From Flammeovirgaceae bacterium UBA4659 (lineage in GTDB: Bacteria > Bacteroidota > Bacteroidia > Cytophagales > Cyclobacteriaceae), in NCBI GenBank assembly GCA_002405445.1, contig DHLV01000091.1:1-7429 (forward strand): 7,429 bases of DNA, read 5' to 3'. The stretch's first letter is position 1, and every line of letters starts with the position of its first letter. The position numbers were made by a program, and so were the translations under genes. The notes under the pieces are model-generated. The model saw only the letters and a list, made by a program, of their open reading frames with translations. It was not told where the DNA came from and did not search any database. Positions 6,026-7,429 of this stretch are shown in pieces.

Positions 6026-6721
6026 ATGTTGTTATTCAGAACGCCCGCTGTGTTACGCTGGATTTACCCAAACCTGCTTTGGCGGGTCAATACCGACCAA
6101 AGGGAGGTATATCTCACATTTGACGATGGCCCCGTGCCAGGCCCCACGGACTTTGTACTGGAAACCCTGCGTGCGTTTGGTGCGAGGGCAACTTTTTTTT
6201 GCATAGGAGATAATATCCAAAAATATCCCGGAATTTTTGACAGCATCATCCGCGAACAGCACACCATCGGCAACCACACATTTCATCATTTGAAAGGCTG
6301 GAATACTTCCGTGGGCAAATACGTACATAACACCGCCCTTTGCCAATCACACATCAACGGCCATCTTGCCGGTAGCACACATCAGCAAGTACCGGCAACA
6401 AATTTATTTCGCCCACCTTACGGCCGAATTACTCGGTCGCAAATCCGCGCCCTTCAAAACGACTTTCGCATTGTGATGTGGGATGTGCTCACCTCAGACT
6501 ATGATCGGGCACTCTCGCCCGAACGTTGTTTGACGGGAACGTTGCAGGCCACCCGGCCCGGATCAATTGTGGTGTTTCATGATAGCCTGAAAGCCGAGAG
6601 AAACCTGCGTTTTGTGCTGCCACGTTTTTTAGAGGTAATGACCAAAAAGGGCTTTGTTTTCAAATCGCTCCACCCCAACCTGAAATTCAACAGCCATGAA
6701 GGTGCTGGTAACGCCACTTGA
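6026..6721 (+). CDS. Polysaccharide deacetylase, NodB/CE4 family
   Basis: A 231-residue single-domain carbohydrate esterase. The CE4 motifs appear in order: TFDDGP with catalytic base D33 and metal ligand D34, NHTFHH giving metal ligands H84 and H88, FRPPYGR (128-134) lining the active site, W152 in MWDVLTSDYD, and VFHDS with H185 as the second catalytic residue. The family removes N- or O-acetyl groups from peptidoglycan, chitin-like or exopolysaccharide GlcNAc using a divalent metal. The actual substrate is unknown here. There is no cleavable signal peptide; the opening (LLFRTPAVLRWIYPNLLWRV) is the normal lead-in of the short Bacteroidota form, so it may act in the cytoplasm or be loosely membrane-associated. 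Starts elsewhere are unlikely because this ATG gives that whole lead-in. Its last 26 bp overlap the next gene, suggesting coupled expression. Confidence 0.94.
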   Translation: MLLFRTPAVLRWIYPNLLWRVNTDQREVYLTFDDGPVPGPTDFVLETLRAFGARATFFCIGDNIQKYPGIFDSIIREQHTIGNHTFHHLKGWNTSVGKYVHNTALCQSHINGHLAGSTHQQVPATNLFRPPYGRITRSQIRALQNDFRIVMWDVLTSDYDRALSPERCLTGTLQATRPGSIVVFHDSLKAERNLRFVLPRFLEVMTKKGFVFKSLHPNLKFNSHEGAGNAT

Positions 6722-7429
6722 TTGGGGACTTGGCCATGCCACGCGCTCTATCCCGATCATATACCACCTGCTCCGCCAGGGGCATGATGTAGAATTGGCA
6801 TCGAGCGGTGGCGCGTTGCGGCTGCTGCAACTTGAGTTTCCAAATTTGATTTTTTTTGAGTTGCCTCCCTACCAACCCCAGTACGCTGTTTCTTCCAATT
6901 TGCTTCCCAGGCTGCTTTGCCAGAGTAAAAAATTTTTACATGCCATAGAACAGGAGCACCTACTCACAGAAGAGATCGTAAAGGCACGGGGCGTCCAAGC
7001 GATCATCTCTGACCATCGGTACGGTTGCCACACTGCCGCTACAACAAATATTTTTGTGACACACCAGGTCAATTTTCAGTTTCGGGGTTTTTGGAAAATG
7101 GGTGCCGGATTATTCAATGCTTGGCACCATCAGAAAATGTCTCCCTTCCATCATGTTTGGATTCCCGATTTGCCCGGTTCCTGGCTTTCGGGCCAACTAT
7201 CGCGCAACCCGTTGGCCAATAGCATGTATATTGGTTTGCAATCAAGGTTCAGTTCGCCACAAATTAGAGAAGTCAGATACGACATCTTGGTATTGCTTTC
7301 GGGCCCCGAGCCGCAGCGTTCGATTTTTGAACAACTCATGAGAGATGAAATCTCAAAAACCAATTTCAACGTATTGATGGTGAGAGGCCAACCGGGGCTC
7401 AATCAAAACACCGATGAACGCGAGCAAAT
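6696..7429 (+). CDS. MurG-like GT-B glycosyltransferase, 3' partial
   Basis: The frame from ATG 6696 stays open for 244 codons and leaves the window without a stop. It opens MKVLVTPLDWGLGHATRSIP, the glycine-rich first loop and helix of GT28/MurG-like and UGT-like transferases, in the form frequent in Bacteroidota proteins usually annotated only as glycosyltransferase. Further matches are IISDHRYGCH (103-112), FVTHQVN (120-126), VWIPDLPG (154-161), a linker to the second lobe, and VLLSGPEPQRS (199-209), which begins the nucleotide-sugar-binding domain. The rest of that lobe, with the donor-binding loop, is missing. It probably adds an aminosugar to a lipid- or polysaccharide-linked acceptor; the substrate is not readable. 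The ATG lies 26 bp inside the deacetylase gene, so the two enzymes are likely made together and could act on the same glycan. Confidence 0.88.
   Translation, partial: MKVLVTPLDWGLGHATRSIPIIYHLLRQGHDVELASSGGALRLLQLEFPNLIFFELPPYQPQYAVSSNLLPRLLCQSKKFLHAIEQEHLLTEEIVKARGVQAIISDHRYGCHTAATTNIFVTHQVNFQFRGFWKMGAGLFNAWHHQKMSPFHHVWIPDLPGSWLSGQLSRNPLANSMYIGLQSRFSSPQIREVRYDILVLLSGPEPQRSIFEQLMRDEISKTNFNVLMVRGQPGLNQNTDEREQ

Overview
The window looks like a chromosomal segment of a Bacteroidota bacterium, probably from the Cytophagales. Three things point there. The protein families read like the Bacteroidota versions: the RuvC C-terminal tail, the NodB-type deacetylase opening and the MurG-like transferase opening with its PLDWGLGHATR motif. 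Starts mostly lack a Shine-Dalgarno sequence. One clear promoter candidate fits the Bacteroidota TTTG / TAnnTTTG pattern rather than the sigma70 one. The phylum is inference from family resemblance; no marker RNA is present.

Layout. Positions 1-1080 (+) hold a nearly complete WbsX-type polysaccharide-biosynthesis protein (GH99-like). It is broken by a single in-frame TGA exactly where the family has a conserved Trp. Its end overlaps, tail to tail, the end of a minus-strand pair: ruvC (2790-2212), then a GT-B glycosyltransferase (2215-1070) whose ATG overlaps the ruvC stop. Divergent from ruvC, across about 76 bp, is a membrane-anchored family 2 glycosyltransferase (2867-3985, +). A 386-bp gap follows (3986-4371), with a good Bacteroidota-type promoter, a possible small ORF of 51 codons and some short repeats, but no recognised gene.

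From 4372 to the right edge is a tightly packed plus-strand cluster: a GAF-SpoIIE (RsbU-like) PP2C phosphatase, a four-helix membrane protein of unknown function, a NodB-type polysaccharide deacetylase, and a MurG-like GT-B glycosyltransferase that runs off the window. The first two and the last two overlap; 17 bp separate the membrane protein from the deacetylase.

How they may work together: five of the eight main genes make, modify or assemble cell-surface glycans, so this is an envelope/polysaccharide neighbourhood with a housekeeping recombination gene (ruvC) and a signalling phosphatase embedded in it. The overlaps suggest transcriptional and translational coupling, but a shared pathway is inference. 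I see no tRNA, rRNA, CRISPR array, insertion sequence or phage gene, and no convincing evidence of a wholly new system. The points most worth checking are the TGA-interrupted WbsX gene, the small ORF region 3986-4371, and the phosphatase/membrane-protein/deacetylase/transferase cluster.
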